Assembly (NCBI GenBank): GCA_012030735.1
Contig: JAAUUW010000014.1
Coordinates: 1 to 32,710 of the forward strand
Source: Acaryochloridaceae cyanobacterium SU_2_1
Lineage (GTDB): Bacteria; Cyanobacteriota; Cyanobacteriia; Thermosynechococcales; Thermosynechococcaceae
Direction: 5' to 3'
DNA length: 32,710 bases
Shown here: positions 6,701 through 14,156 of the stretch, in pieces
How the letters are laid out: each line of letters starts with the position of its first letter
How positions within the stretch are numbered: position 1 is the first letter of the stretch
Position numbers and translations under genes: made by a program
The notes under the pieces: model-generated
What the model saw: only the letters and a program-made list of their open reading frames with translations
Databases searched by the model: none
Told to the model about the DNA's origin: nothing

Positions 6701-8133
6701 CCAAGTTTGCGGAAACCATACAGGGAAAAATTGATCAGCTCTAGGAGCTTGCCCATGCCCTGCAGTAGGGTGCCAAGGTTCTTAACCGCATCTGCTATTG
6801 CAGTTGGATTCTGCTTCAAAAAATCAAGCGTCTGCTGGGCCAGCCCCGCGATTGAGGTCATGGCCACCTGCATGCCATCCTCAAGGGATTTTGCGATCGC
6901 ATCTACGATCTGTGGATTTTCCTTGATGTAGTCCCTGAACGCCTGGGCCTGCTCATTGATTCCAGCGAATAGCCGCTCATTCTCCCCAAGCGGATTTACC
7001 ACCTCGATTATTGTGTCAAGGACTGCGGCTAAGGCTGGGGATACCCCGTTGTAGATGGCCTGATAGATTTTTGTGAACGAATCATTGACATTGCTCAATT
7101 TGACAGCCGTGGTGCCGCCCAGCTTTTCCATCAGCCCATTGAATCGGCCACCCTCAGAGGTGACCGAAACGATCACCTTCTCTAGCTCTTCAAAGCCGAA
7201 CTTGCCCTCAGAGACGAGCTGGCGAACCTCCTTCTGGCCCACATTTAATGCCTTGGCGATATCGCCAATGGAGATGCCTGCATTGGTGAGCTGGTTTAAG
7301 TCCTGGCCGAATGCCTTGCCCTGGTCCTTGATTTGGCCATAGACAAACAGCAATTGGTTGAGGGGCTTATCGGCACCCGCCGCAATTTCCCCCAATCGTC
7401 TGATGCTCGGGATAATTTGATCCGCTTCCACCCCCTTGGCTAGCAGCGTTTTGGCCGCCTCCGTTACCTCGGGCAGCTCAAAGGGCGTGGTGGCGGCAAA
7501 TTCGCGCACTTCCTTGAGCAGTTTTTGGGCCTTCTCAGCCGAACCTAAAAAGGTCTCGAAGGCCACCGCTTGGCGTTCGGCGGCGGCGCCAGTGGCAATC
7601 ACCTGCTGCCCTAGCCTCTGGACGGCATTCCCCACCGCATTAAAGGCTTGCAGCGCCAGACCCCCCAGGAAGCTACTGAGTGCTCCCTTCCAGACTGTAA
7701 ATCCGCCGCCCGGGCCGCCAGATTGCTTGAGCTGCTGATCCAGCTCGGCCACCTTGCGCTTCAGGGCATCCTGAGCCACGGCAATATCTCGGGCACTGGC
7801 CACCCCCGAGCTTTTCATGGCCGCGAAGGCACTGATCGCCTGCTGCTTGGCGCGCTCAATATCGGCGCTAGAGCGCACCCCTAATTCACGGTAAGACTGG
7901 GCAATCAGCCGGCTGGCCTGATTCGCCGCCCTTACCTTGGCGGACTCCGCTGCCTCAAATCCCTTGGCATCTCCAGCCCCACCCGCCCGTGCTGCCGCAG
8001 CTGCGGCTTCTGACACCGACTTCTTGGCCTTAGCCAGGGCATTATCAAAACTGACCCCGACCTTCTGGAGCGAGTTAATGGTTTCGGCAAACCCTTCGGT
8101 GGAGTATTTAATTTTCAGGTTACGGTCGGCCAT
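3703..8133 (-). CDS. Tail tape measure protein with M23-like and lytic-transglycosylase-like domains
   Basis: 1476 aa, the longest gene, after the tail chaperones. Residues about 20-150 are coiled coil; about 211-365 form the tape-measure signature (TTPFELPEVTEAAKTLLAKG, GKAFGQDLNQLTNAGISI). At about 597-745 lies a peptidase M23-like fold ending in PHLHFGL (HxH at about 722); the first zinc motif, usually HxGxD, reads DSGLDF, so one ligand looks lost and activity is doubtful. At about 793-920 follows a lysozyme-like domain with SKESGFSP and GLIQFGPAE, where the Glu of KESG is the expected catalytic acid. Long Gln/Glu-rich coiled coil follows (about 925-1300), then a Gly-rich hydrophobic stretch (about 1320-1385) that could insert into membrane. 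Length would set tail length; the domains would help DNA cross the wall. Confidence 0.92.
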   Translation of the reverse strand: MADRNLKIKYSTEGFAETINSLQKVGVSFDNALAKAKKSVSEAAAAAARAGGAGDAKGFEAAESAKVRAANQASRLIAQSYRELGVRSSADIERAKQQAISAFAAMKSSGVASARDIAVAQDALKRKVAELDQQLKQSGGPGGGFTVWKGALSSFLGGLALQAFNAVGNAVQRLGQQVIATGAAAERQAVAFETFLGSAEKAQKLLKEVREFAATTPFELPEVTEAAKTLLAKGVEADQIIPSIRRLGEIAAGADKPLNQLLFVYGQIKDQGKAFGQDLNQLTNAGISIGDIAKALNVGQKEVRQLVSEGKFGFEELEKVIVSVTSEGGRFNGLMEKLGGTTAVKLSNVNDSFTKIYQAIYNGVSPALAAVLDTIIEVVNPLGENERLFAGINEQAQAFRDYIKENPQIVDAIAKSLEDGMQVAMTSIAGLAQQTLDFLKQNPTAIADAVKNLGTLLQGMGKLLELINFSLYGFRKLGAAISSTGEALAKATGNFDYNTNSAGSRIDERLTPELFTELAGEVGATPAQVTEIKGAIAKKAQESVGFLANLVRGDEYYNAYDTAARDELYKFARSRGITNLRERFGKGSAQGNENGLVSPIPGATSSNGGGYPEDSGLDFLVPEGTEIVSATGGTLVYAERGHTSWTEDAAKTRPGYQPPHSVLVKLDKPIEAYGKTLAYAYYTHMISVAEDLLGKGTDHGKPVRIQPGQRLGEVGTANNVPHLHFGLVADRAQTSWLNYQEVHELLYGTRDTSGRVSGSGTAASRRPSVPSRSAQIPTAERRSGPKLGSKQQALIRAAKEIGMPPEWLAAIISKESGFSPSIYGGEGGNYMGLIQFGPAERAAYGANSKQSFEEQVSGPVVRYFKDRGFKNGMTIEQAYATVLGGNPHVNIHSQDSFGTSVASAAKGLKSGEHYQAAMKFLGGKAGLADQYGIEDQNQQFFAEQAERQRILEEARQRADTQRQQQQQLLLRNRELDDQQKLEQFDLETAQTPEGPTKGLRGQKRTQLERELSAQRELLEIQQGIENLDLQRKRKLSGESSDARDLSAEIAFLQKRATLLKASLELQAKIDQAENQAKIDGLVIEADAAVADAIDNTEQLRLSYGDLTEEVRDSQLSRQLNEQFAPYKDQVVAAIRTVWELIETKKALGLETEREQRQLEALQAAYLAVIGVQQQATQKAALGEANAQRQENANREIELAQLNAQIAEYRAKAIEDRADPFLEGNEIREENALAVARAQQELQQAQLQERLLAARSNEERLAIQQVIDKTKELNDLELTQISSQFENLGDVIAQAIGSALQGFFNDLKQVFEGTKSLGDAVLSFFSNLFGQIAQFFFQQGLRGLMGVISGALGGLIGGGASAGGSAGGIVGGLIGGFAEGGYVSNRLGLVSGGEFVLQAAAVANLGTSLLEELNRSGRPSRSFNRVDFEDRNSSRRSVTPQINMTVMTPDANSFRKSESQIGREAGELYRRSVLRNS

Positions 8134-8485
8134 TCAATATCTCCTGAACTTCTCGATTGATTTGCCGCTCTGCGCCTTGGGCCGCCAGCGCCTGATCTCG
8201 GATCGCAAAAGCCCGACGCTTAGACTCCAGCTCCACCGAGGCTTTCAGAAACAGTAGGAGTTGCTTCTTCGTATAGCCCTGGATCGCCTCCCAGGTATGG
8301 CCCGATTCAATCAGCCGCTGGACTAAGAGTCCGTAGCCTTCGACTTGGCCTCGATCCGACTGGAAAATCGGCTGCTGCCCTCCTGAATCGTCTGCACGAA
8401 AAAATCGGCGTTCACCTCCGCCACCTTGAAAAATAGATTCATCGCCTCGTGCCCTGGCAGCTCCTCTAGAAAGTTGCGATCGCAA
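8120..8485 (-). CDS. Tail assembly chaperone, frameshift extension (lambda GT-like)
   Basis: This frame is read by -1 frameshifting from the upstream chaperone gene and has no good start of its own. After the slip site at 8398-8404 the fused product continues RADDSGGQQPIFQSDRGQVE and ends REVQEILNGRP, overlapping the tape-measure start. The T-like part is helical (IQGYTKKQLLLFLKASVELE). In lambda and many siphophages a G/GT pair like this, just before the tape measure, chaperones tape-measure assembly and is lost from the virion. Only the portion below 8404 is expected to be translated. Confidence 0.82.
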   Translation of the reverse strand: MRSQLSRGAARARGDESIFQGGGGERRFFRADDSGGQQPIFQSDRGQVEGYGLLVQRLIESGHTWEAIQGYTKKQLLLFLKASVELESKRRAFAIRDQALAAQGAERQINREVQEILNGRP

Positions 8486-8730
8486 CCTGTACTCATCTCT
8501 GTCAGCTCCGCCAAGTCGTCCAGCGCTTCCTCCCCCACATCCAGCATCACCTGCACAAAGGACCGGGGATTTTCCGAATCCTCCAGCTCCGCCAAATACC
8601 GTTTGAGCACCTGAAGAACCCGCTTGAACTGGCCAAATTTAAAGGGATTGACCAGCAGCACCCCGGCACCGCACTCAAACGGCTCCGCCGGGAATAGAAT
8701 GTCCAGCTGATCTTGCTTTTTAGCTGCCAT
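8323..8730 (-). CDS. Tail assembly chaperone (lambda G-like)
   Basis: 135 aa, start overlapping the end of the previous gene by 11 bases. The helical, acidic sequence (RVLQVLKRYLAELEDSENP, EALDDLAELTEM) and its place between tail tube and tape measure fit the siphophage tail chaperone. The 163-base overlap with the next frame plus a canonical slippery heptamer supports two products: the short G form ending KSKATDS and the longer GT form. Confidence 0.82.
   Translation of the reverse strand: MAAKKQDQLDILFPAEPFECGAGVLLVNPFKFGQFKRVLQVLKRYLAELEDSENPRSFVQVMLDVGEEALDDLAELTEMSTGCDRNFLEELPGHEAMNLFFKVAEVNADFFVQTIQEGSSRFSSRIEAKSKATDS
8398..8404 (-). promoter_or_regulatory. Programmed -1 frameshift site T TTT TTC
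   Basis: On the minus strand the G frame reads GAT TTT TTC GTG. T TTT TTC is a canonical X XXY YYZ slippery heptamer in the correct phase; a -1 slip leads to TTT TTC CGT GCA GAC, which is exactly the phase of the downstream T-like frame. It lies inside the overlap of the two frames, about 80 bases before the G stop. No obvious downstream stimulatory structure was found by eye. Confidence 0.8.
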
Positions 8731-9298
8731 CTAGTAAATTCCTAATTTCGCTAAAGATTTGGTTGCCGATCTCCTCGGCGAGTTTGTAAAAGCTAATTTT
8801 TTTGGGCAGCTGCACCTGGAGCTGAATTTTGTAGATAGGAACACCCCTATATAGCACTAGACTGCCATCGGATTTAGCCATGACAAAGGCGGCCTTGCTG
8901 ATCCTCTGCCAGACCCTTGGCCATGGGTTGCCCTTTGTGATCCTCCGAAACCCCATCCGCTCACCTTCGGGCAGCAGGATAATCAGGTTGCCACTGCGCC
9001 CCCGAACAGTGCCCCCTTCTTCAAAGATCCGCATAAAAGGAACGCCCAGCGACACGTATGCCGCTGGGCCTAGACCTGCTTTAGAAGGTAAATTTTTGAT
9101 TTTTACTGCTCGATGGAAACTCCCAGAGGAGCCAGGGCCTTTTTTGAAGTTGGCGCGCAACTGCTTGCGAGTTTCACGCTGAAGGGCCGAGGCGGCTATC
9201 TTAATGGCAGAACTAGAGGCAGCATCGATATTCTTGATCTCTGCTCGGAAGAAATCCCGAGCAATTCGGGCTTGATCTGATTCAGAAAAACCTCCCAC
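8720..9298 (-). CDS. DUF6441-like tail/neck protein
   Basis: 192 aa. An N-terminal helical region with basic residues (IKIAASALQRETRKQLRANF) is followed by strands with FEEGGTVRGRSGNLIILLP and a C-terminal helix (FYKLAEEIGNQIFSEIRNLL). The FExGGxxR-G pattern is typical of DUF6441-type phage proteins found beside the tail tube gene; these may act in tail tube completion. It is 4 bases after the tail tube stop and overlaps the chaperone start by 11 bases, consistent with one late transcript. Confidence 0.6.
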   Translation of the reverse strand: MGGFSESDQARIARDFFRAEIKNIDAASSSAIKIAASALQRETRKQLRANFKKGPGSSGSFHRAVKIKNLPSKAGLGPAAYVSLGVPFMRIFEEGGTVRGRSGNLIILLPEGERMGFRRITKGNPWPRVWQRISKAAFVMAKSDGSLVLYRGVPIYKIQLQVQLPKKISFYKLAEEIGNQIFSEIRNLLDGS

Positions 9299-9302
9299 AG
9301 CA

Positions 9303-10058
9303 CTAGGCGGCTACGAGTTGCCGTTCGCGATAGAAGCGATCGCCATCGGGCTGCAGCGCATCATACAATACCTCGCCCTCAAGCTCTAGGCTCGAAAGTT
9401 CATTCCCGATCCAATCGATAGAGGCGGCTGGCTCCAGGCGGACTTTGTAGAAATCAAGGACAACCGGGCTATCGTTTTCGGCGGTGTTTAACCCCTCAAA
9501 CCTGATCCAGATGTTACGGTTAGCGCGAGAGAATGTGGCAGTTTTTTCGTAACCAGCAGTCGCGTAATTTGCTCTCAATGCCTGCCCCTCAGTGATCGCC
9601 GTCCCTGTGGCAGGGATCGAGATCAATCCCGTCTTTAAATCAACGGTATAGTCAGTGCCTGAAACGTAGGTCGTGGTGGCATCATCGTTGGTCAGGGAGG
9701 TGAATGCTGAGAGGTTGATATGGCGGACTGGGGTTGATTTACCCCGATACCCAATCAGAGCCTCACTGGTAACCGTTAGCGTGGCCTGATCTAGGGTGGT
9801 TCCGTAGAGGGCCAGCGCCAGATTCTCCTGATCGAAAAATTCTAGCTGAGTGGTGAGCATGACCTTTTGCCCAGTTTCAATCACTAGATCCGTCAGGCTC
9901 CGTCCCGTGTAAGATTCTTGGTGATCAATCTTGTTAGTTTGCGATCTCGTTCGCAAAATTGGGCAGTTTCCGATCCACCGGAAGCCAAGCGGAACCCCAG
10001 CAGTACTGCGTTCGGCCACGTAAACTTTACCCTGGCCCCTGTAATATCGATCAGCCAT
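9303..10058 (-). CDS. Major tail tube protein
   Basis: 251 aa, beta-rich throughout, with MADRYYRGQGKVYVAERSTA at the start, as in tail tube subunits of GTA-like and siphovirus tails. An internal Ig-like insert (TYVSGTDYTVDLKTGLISIP, residues about 130-150) resembles repeats in the DUF2460 and GpJ-like proteins here. It heads the late tail run tube, DUF6441-like, chaperones, tape measure. A divergent + strand operon begins just 61 bases away. The start ATG at 10058 is preceded by AGGCGA. Confidence 0.8.
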   Translation of the reverse strand: MADRYYRGQGKVYVAERSTAGVPLGFRWIGNCPILRTRSQTNKIDHQESYTGRSLTDLVIETGQKVMLTTQLEFFDQENLALALYGTTLDQATLTVTSEALIGYRGKSTPVRHINLSAFTSLTNDDATTTYVSGTDYTVDLKTGLISIPATGTAITEGQALRANYATAGYEKTATFSRANRNIWIRFEGLNTAENDSPVVLDFYKVRLEPAASIDWIGNELSSLELEGEVLYDALQPDGDRFYRERQLVAA

Positions 10059-10119
10059 GCTGAGATCGCCTCACCTAATGTCTAGATTTAGAATAATTGC
10101 AGACAGAAGGCAGCCAGAG
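10059..10119. promoter_or_regulatory. Divergent intergenic region between tail tube and tail-tip operons
   Basis: 61 bases separate the minus-strand tail tube start from the + strand DUF2163 start at 10120. The AT-rich centre TTTAGAATAATTG could give a -10 (TAGAAT) for the + strand and TATTCT for the minus strand. A -35 is not clear. Because two late operons start here back to back, a two-way promoter is expected; the boxes are a guess. Confidence 0.35.
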
Positions 10120-10980
10120 ATGAAAATCCTTGACCCAGCTTTGCTGAATCATTTAGGGGCTGCGGCAACCAGCCTAGCCTGGTGCTGGTTGGTTGAGCGC
10201 CAGGATGGCGAGAGCCTAGGGTTCACAAACTACGATCAGGACTTAGTGATCGCTGGGCTCACCTACCAAGCGGCAACAGGTTTTGCGCCGAGCGCCTATA
10301 CAAGCGATAGCACTCTCAGCGTCAATAACCAGGAACTGACCTCGATCCTAGATGCCGAGGCCATTACAGAGAGCGATTTGCTCGGCGGAAAATACGATGC
10401 AGCTAAGGTTTCAATCTTCCTCGTCAATACAGCCTCTCTGCCAAGCAGCCTAGATGTGCTTCCCATTGCACCCAAGCATGTCACCTTGGCCACGGGGTAT
10501 ATTGGCGAGGTCCGCCACACGCCCACTCGCTATGCGGCTGAATTAAGATCGCTCTCTCAGAAACTCCAACAGCGATATTCTCAAGTCACCAGCAAGCTCT
10601 GTCGCTACGATCTGGGAGATAGCCGGTGCGGGGTGAACCTTTCCACACATAGGTATGCTGTGCAAGTGATTTCGATCACCAATAACCGCACCTTTCAAAT
10701 CAGTGGTGCAGTGCCCACCGGGGTCCTCAGCTACGGGACTGCGGTTTTCACCAGCGGCGACAATGATGGCTGGGGGACGATCATTGCTCAGCATCTAGGG
10801 GCAGAGTTGCAGCTATTTGAGCTGGCCCCGTTTTTCTTGGCCGTGAATGACACCCTGACCATCACGGCAGGCTGTGATAAAACCATAGACGGAGGTTGCA
10901 CTCGCTTCGGTAATCAAATCAATTTCGGCGGGGAGCCGCATATCCCTGGCCCAGACGAGTATTTTAGGGGGCCAGATTAA
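10120..10980 (+). CDS. DUF2163 / BR0599-family tail-tip (hub) protein
   Basis: 286 aa from the ATG at 10120, behind AGAAGG; an earlier ATG at 10057 overlaps the tail tube start codon and adds an unlikely Arg-rich leader. The N-terminal half has HLGAAATSLAWCWLVERQDG and an LGFTNYDQDLVI beta pattern; the C-terminal half has CRYDLGDSRCGVN, CDKTIDGGCTRFGN and NFGGEPHIPGPDEY, the four-Cys and closing motifs of this family. RcGTA gp13-like proteins of this kind sit in the tail hub and bring in the NlpC/P60 peptidase, here encoded next. The gene is + strand, opposite to the flanking tail genes. Stop overlaps the next start. Confidence 0.85.
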   Translation: MKILDPALLNHLGAAATSLAWCWLVERQDGESLGFTNYDQDLVIAGLTYQAATGFAPSAYTSDSTLSVNNQELTSILDAEAITESDLLGGKYDAAKVSIFLVNTASLPSSLDVLPIAPKHVTLATGYIGEVRHTPTRYAAELRSLSQKLQQRYSQVTSKLCRYDLGDSRCGVNLSTHRYAVQVISITNNRTFQISGAVPTGVLSYGTAVFTSGDNDGWGTIIAQHLGAELQLFELAPFFLAVNDTLTITAGCDKTIDGGCTRFGNQINFGGEPHIPGPDEYFRGPD

Positions 10981-11414
10981 TGACGGTAACTCGCCAACAA
11001 GTGATTGCCTGTGCACGAGGGTATCTAGGCACTCCTTACCATCACCAAGGCCGGCTCAAGGGGGTCGGGGTGGACTGCATTGGGTTGGCGATCGCAGTTG
11101 CGGCTGACCTGGGCCTGGTGGTCGCGGCGCAATATCCAATCGATTATGGCCGCGATCCTGATGGCAGCCTGCCAGCCACCCTAGATAGAGATTGCACTCT
11201 TCTGGCCGACGCGACCTACCAAGAGGCGGATCTGCTGTTAATCCGCAACTTAAAAGGCCCACCCCGGCATTGCGGTCTGGTGGGATTATTAAATGGCGAA
11301 TTTACGCTGATTCATGCCTGGGACAAAAGAGGGATGGTCGTTGAGCACGACCTGACCGAATGGTGGCAACAGCGGATTGTCTCCGTTTATCAACTACCAG
11401 GGATCGAGCAATGA
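10980..11414 (+). CDS. NlpC/P60-family tail peptidase
   Basis: 144 aa. Catalytic Cys33 in GVDCIG and His97 in PRHCGLVG are in the family arrangement, with a further polar residue at IHAWD (His112). The N-terminal YLGTPYHHQGR is the usual NlpC/P60 opening. It has no signal peptide, so it is a virion-carried enzyme that would cut peptidoglycan stem peptides during DNA entry, like RcGTA gp14. It lies between the two hub proteins, with coupled overlaps on both sides (start at 10980, stop in ATGA at 11411-11414). Confidence 0.88.
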   Translation: MTVTRQQVIACARGYLGTPYHHQGRLKGVGVDCIGLAIAVAADLGLVVAAQYPIDYGRDPDGSLPATLDRDCTLLADATYQEADLLLIRNLKGPPRHCGLVGLLNGEFTLIHAWDKRGMVVEHDLTEWWQQRIVSVYQLPGIEQ

Positions 11415-12694
11415 CCGCGCCCTTTGCCGAAATACGATTGGAGCTGGGCATCCATTACGGCACCGTGGGCGGCCCCGCCTTCAACACCTCAGTGATCTCA
11501 GATGGTGCCGGCGGCGAACAACGAAACTCAAACTGGTCGCAGCCCCTGTGCCAGTGGAACCTGGGGAACAAGAACATAAATCAGGCTGAACTTGAGTACC
11601 TGGTATCCTTCCACCAGGCAAGGAAGGGGGCCTGGGAAGGGTTCAGATTTAAAGATTGGACCGATTATTCCGCCAGGGACCAACCCCTGGGCCTCGGCGA
11701 CGGCACGAGGACGCAATATCAGCTCATTAAAACCTACCGGATCGGCACATTCTCTACCCAGCGACCCATTACCAAGCCAGTTCTGGGCACGGTGACCGTT
11801 TATGTGGATGGCGTGATTGCGGCTGGCCTTGTGAATTTTGCCACGGGGTTGGTCACCCTCTCCACGCCGCCGGCGCTGGCGACGCTGATTACAGCAGACT
11901 TTGACTTCGATGTCCCTGCCCGATTCAGTGAGGATCAGATTCGATATCGATATTTGGCTCGCGAGGGCGATCAAGCCATCTATGAGCTTGATCAGCTAGC
12001 CTGCGTTGAGGTGCGCCAGCCGGCATCTTTAATCCAACCTCTAATTGCAGATTTTAATCATGTGATCGACCTCGGCATCGATCTGCAAACAGTGGGCGGC
12101 CCAATTTTTGAAACTCAAATCAGCCGCGTGGGTGGTAGTTGGGAGCGCCGAGATAGCCACTGGGCAGATCCGCTTGGCCGCTATCTCTTGGGCGATCGCT
12201 CGCTTACCAAGGCGCAAGCGGATTATTTCATCAGCTTGTTTCGGCTCTGCCGTGGCAGGGCGGCGAGTTTTCGCTACCTAGATCCAATTAGGGGCGAACA
12301 GATCACAGTAAGATTCGCCGAAGATCAGCTAGCGATCGGTTTTGATGCCCTCGCTGAGGAGGAGGCACTTTACACTCTTTCCAGCTTGGGGTTGCATGAG
12401 GTCAGGGCTGTAGTGGTGCCAACACTAAAAACGTACACCGTATTTATCGAATTCATTCCCAATGCAGGCAGTAGTTGGGTTGGAATGCACTCGCGAGTAG
12501 TTACGGCGCCAATCCTAGGGATTTTCACCGAATATGGCTCACAAAATGCCCCGAACGACTCTAAATCAGGCTACCTAATCACGGGTGGTAGCGCAGGCGG
12601 ATATTATGATTTTTTTGGTGGTGGCTCAGCATTTGGCATAAATGCCGCTGGAATCGAAGGGGGCTTTGCGATCTCTAGCGTGATAGAAGTCTAA
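11411..12694 (+). CDS. Tandem DUF2460 tail-tip protein (gp12-like) with extra C-terminal domain
   Basis: 427 aa from the ATG that overlaps the NlpC stop; the longer frame upstream lies in NlpC coding sequence. It contains two DUF2460 units. Unit 1 (about 1-215) has LELGIHYGTVGGPAFNTSVI, WNLGNKNINQAELEYLVSFH and GAWEGFRFKDW. Unit 2 (about 216-340) has DLGIDLQTVGGPIFETQI, RSLTKAQADYFISLFRLCRG and ASFRYLDP, but lacks the middle Ig-like insert of unit 1. Both close with the same R-F-E-D-Q... pattern. A third region (about 341-427, Gly/Ser-rich with ITGGSAGGYYDFFGGGS) is unmatched and could bind receptors. RcGTA gp12 has one unit, so this duplication is unusual. Ends 6 bases from a convergent gene. 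Confidence 0.8.
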   Translation: MTAPFAEIRLELGIHYGTVGGPAFNTSVISDGAGGEQRNSNWSQPLCQWNLGNKNINQAELEYLVSFHQARKGAWEGFRFKDWTDYSARDQPLGLGDGTRTQYQLIKTYRIGTFSTQRPITKPVLGTVTVYVDGVIAAGLVNFATGLVTLSTPPALATLITADFDFDVPARFSEDQIRYRYLAREGDQAIYELDQLACVEVRQPASLIQPLIADFNHVIDLGIDLQTVGGPIFETQISRVGGSWERRDSHWADPLGRYLLGDRSLTKAQADYFISLFRLCRGRAASFRYLDPIRGEQITVRFAEDQLAIGFDALAEEEALYTLSSLGLHEVRAVVVPTLKTYTVFIEFIPNAGSSWVGMHSRVVTAPILGIFTEYGSQNAPNDSKSGYLITGGSAGGYYDFFGGGSAFGINAAGIEGGFAISSVIEV

Positions 12695-12700
12695 TGCTGC

Positions 12701-13471
12701 CTAATTTCGTCCTAATGCCGTTTGCAGGGTCAGTTCGGCGGAATATAGAGCGCTAATTTCTGTTGCTGATAGGGCTCCCTGCCAGATGCTGTAATGTTGG
12801 CACACAGAGGCTGAGCCCTGGGGATAGGTAGGGGCACCCTGCTCTCGTAGGATTCCTAATAGAACCTCAGTTCCTGAGGGCGCAGGGCTCTCCGAGAAGG
12901 TGGCCGCTAGAGATCCGTTGGTGTAATGCAAGAGAGCGTTGCCACTTCGGACGGCGGCAAAGTGTTTTACGGGCGATCCGAGTGTTTGACTGAATTCATT
13001 GGTTGAGTTAATAGCAACAAATAGCAGCGTAGGGAGGATCCCGGCGTAGAACCTGGGCTGAGCGTTGCCCGTATTGATTGTACCCAGCCTAATATCACTG
13101 CTTTGGGAATACCCACAAAGGGTGAAATCACCAGCAGAGGAGATAAAATCCGTCTCGGCGTACCCGCCGTTAAACTGAACCCCGGTGCTAGAGTGCGTTG
13201 CAGCGGTCCCTAGATAGCTGAGGGTATTGCTATCTAGATCTGACCAGTTCAGCCCATGGGCCGCAGCGCTACCGCCCAGAAATCCATATAGCAAGATCCT
13301 CCTGTCCCAGATGTCTTCTAGATCCTGCTCTATGTAAGTCGTCAGGGCCGATTGATGAGGAGGAGGCAGGGTGCCGCCGTTCCCGAGGATGGCGTTGATT
13401 ATTTCGACGGCTGGGCCAGGTCCAGTTGCGGCGGGGGCCGCCATTATCGTAGGGGCAAAGCTAAAAACCAT
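12701..13471 (-). CDS. Putative tail fibre / receptor-binding protein with lectin-like (LamG-type) fold
   Basis: 256 aa from ATG 13471 (MVFSFAPTIM), which overlaps the previous stop by 11 bases; a longer frame to 13528 would run back over the upstream gene. Pattern: hydrophobic Ala/Pro N-terminus, VEIINAILGNG, then beta strands with YGFLGGSAAAHGLNW, and a C-terminal closing motif YSIWQGALSATEISALYSAE...LQTALGR. That closing pattern is typical of concanavalin/LamG-like domains in phage tail proteins (LT.xE...LY..V..fQ..LGR). Location next to the hub and fibre genes fits host recognition. The precise ligand is unknown. Confidence 0.65.
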   Translation of the reverse strand: MVFSFAPTIMAAPAATGPGPAVEIINAILGNGGTLPPPHQSALTTYIEQDLEDIWDRRILLYGFLGGSAAAHGLNWSDLDSNTLSYLGTAATHSSTGVQFNGGYAETDFISSAGDFTLCGYSQSSDIRLGTINTGNAQPRFYAGILPTLLFVAINSTNEFSQTLGSPVKHFAAVRSGNALLHYTNGSLAATFSESPAPSGTEVLLGILREQGAPTYPQGSASVCQHYSIWQGALSATEISALYSAELTLQTALGRN

Positions 13472-14156
13472 TTTTGATTCCTGCAAATCGCAAATCCGAT
13501 CCGATCGTTTGAAAGCTGAGCCAGTCAACCTCGTTGGCTAGGGTAGATAGGGTGGGTGCCCCGTCTGCCCCAAACTTATAGGCGGTGCCATAACTCAGGG
13601 TTCGGCCCCCCGTCGCGTCCTGGCTGACGTGGAAATTGTAAACAGCGCCAGCTTGCAGATTAGTAGGGTTGCCCAAGGTGCGATTACCCCCTAGCGTGAT
13701 CGTAAAGGTATTGCTCAATGACCCATCGACCGCAATCGTTGATCCGTCAGTCAGCCCTACCGGTTCGACGGTTTGTGTTTTTGTGAAGACATTCACAGAG
13801 TCTAGTTCTACTCCGCCATCGCCACCAGTGGCTATATAAAGTGCGCCATCAAAAAAGTAGAGTTTTTCCTCCTCGATGACAAACCACACTGTACCGGGGA
13901 TCGATTCATAGGTGCGCCAGCCATTATTTAGCCAGTGCTGTAGCTTGTTCTCCTTGCTGGCCCACGCTCCAGTGGCTGGCGCTGCGGGAATATACAGCGA
14001 ACCCTCTACAGGCGTTGTCGGCGGGGCCGTGAGCGTTCGGCTGGTGATTACGCCAGCAATGAATGCTTCCGCTTTCCGCAGCGCTTCATTGTGCTGAATA
14101 TAGGCATCAATCTGCCCCGTGGCGAGTTCTGGTAATCCTAGAATAGGTGTACTCAT
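13461..14156 (-). CDS. DUF2793-type tail fibre protein
   Basis: 231 aa. Residues about 1-110 follow the DUF2793 pattern: LGLPELATGQIDAYIQHNEA, LTAPPTTPVEGSLYI, ATGAWASKENKLQHW and KLYFFDGALY. The C-terminal part (SLSNTFTITLGGNRTLGNPT ... GRTLSYGTAYKF) is a beta-rich head like those ending many trimeric fibres. Start overlaps the hub stop (ATGA). It would attach to the hub and bind the cell surface. Confidence 0.8.
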   Translation of the reverse strand: MSTPILGLPELATGQIDAYIQHNEALRKAEAFIAGVITSRTLTAPPTTPVEGSLYIPAAPATGAWASKENKLQHWLNNGWRTYESIPGTVWFVIEEEKLYFFDGALYIATGGDGGVELDSVNVFTKTQTVEPVGLTDGSTIAVDGSLSNTFTITLGGNRTLGNPTNLQAGAVYNFHVSQDATGGRTLSYGTAYKFGADGAPTLSTLANEVDWLSFQTIGSDLRFAGIKNGF

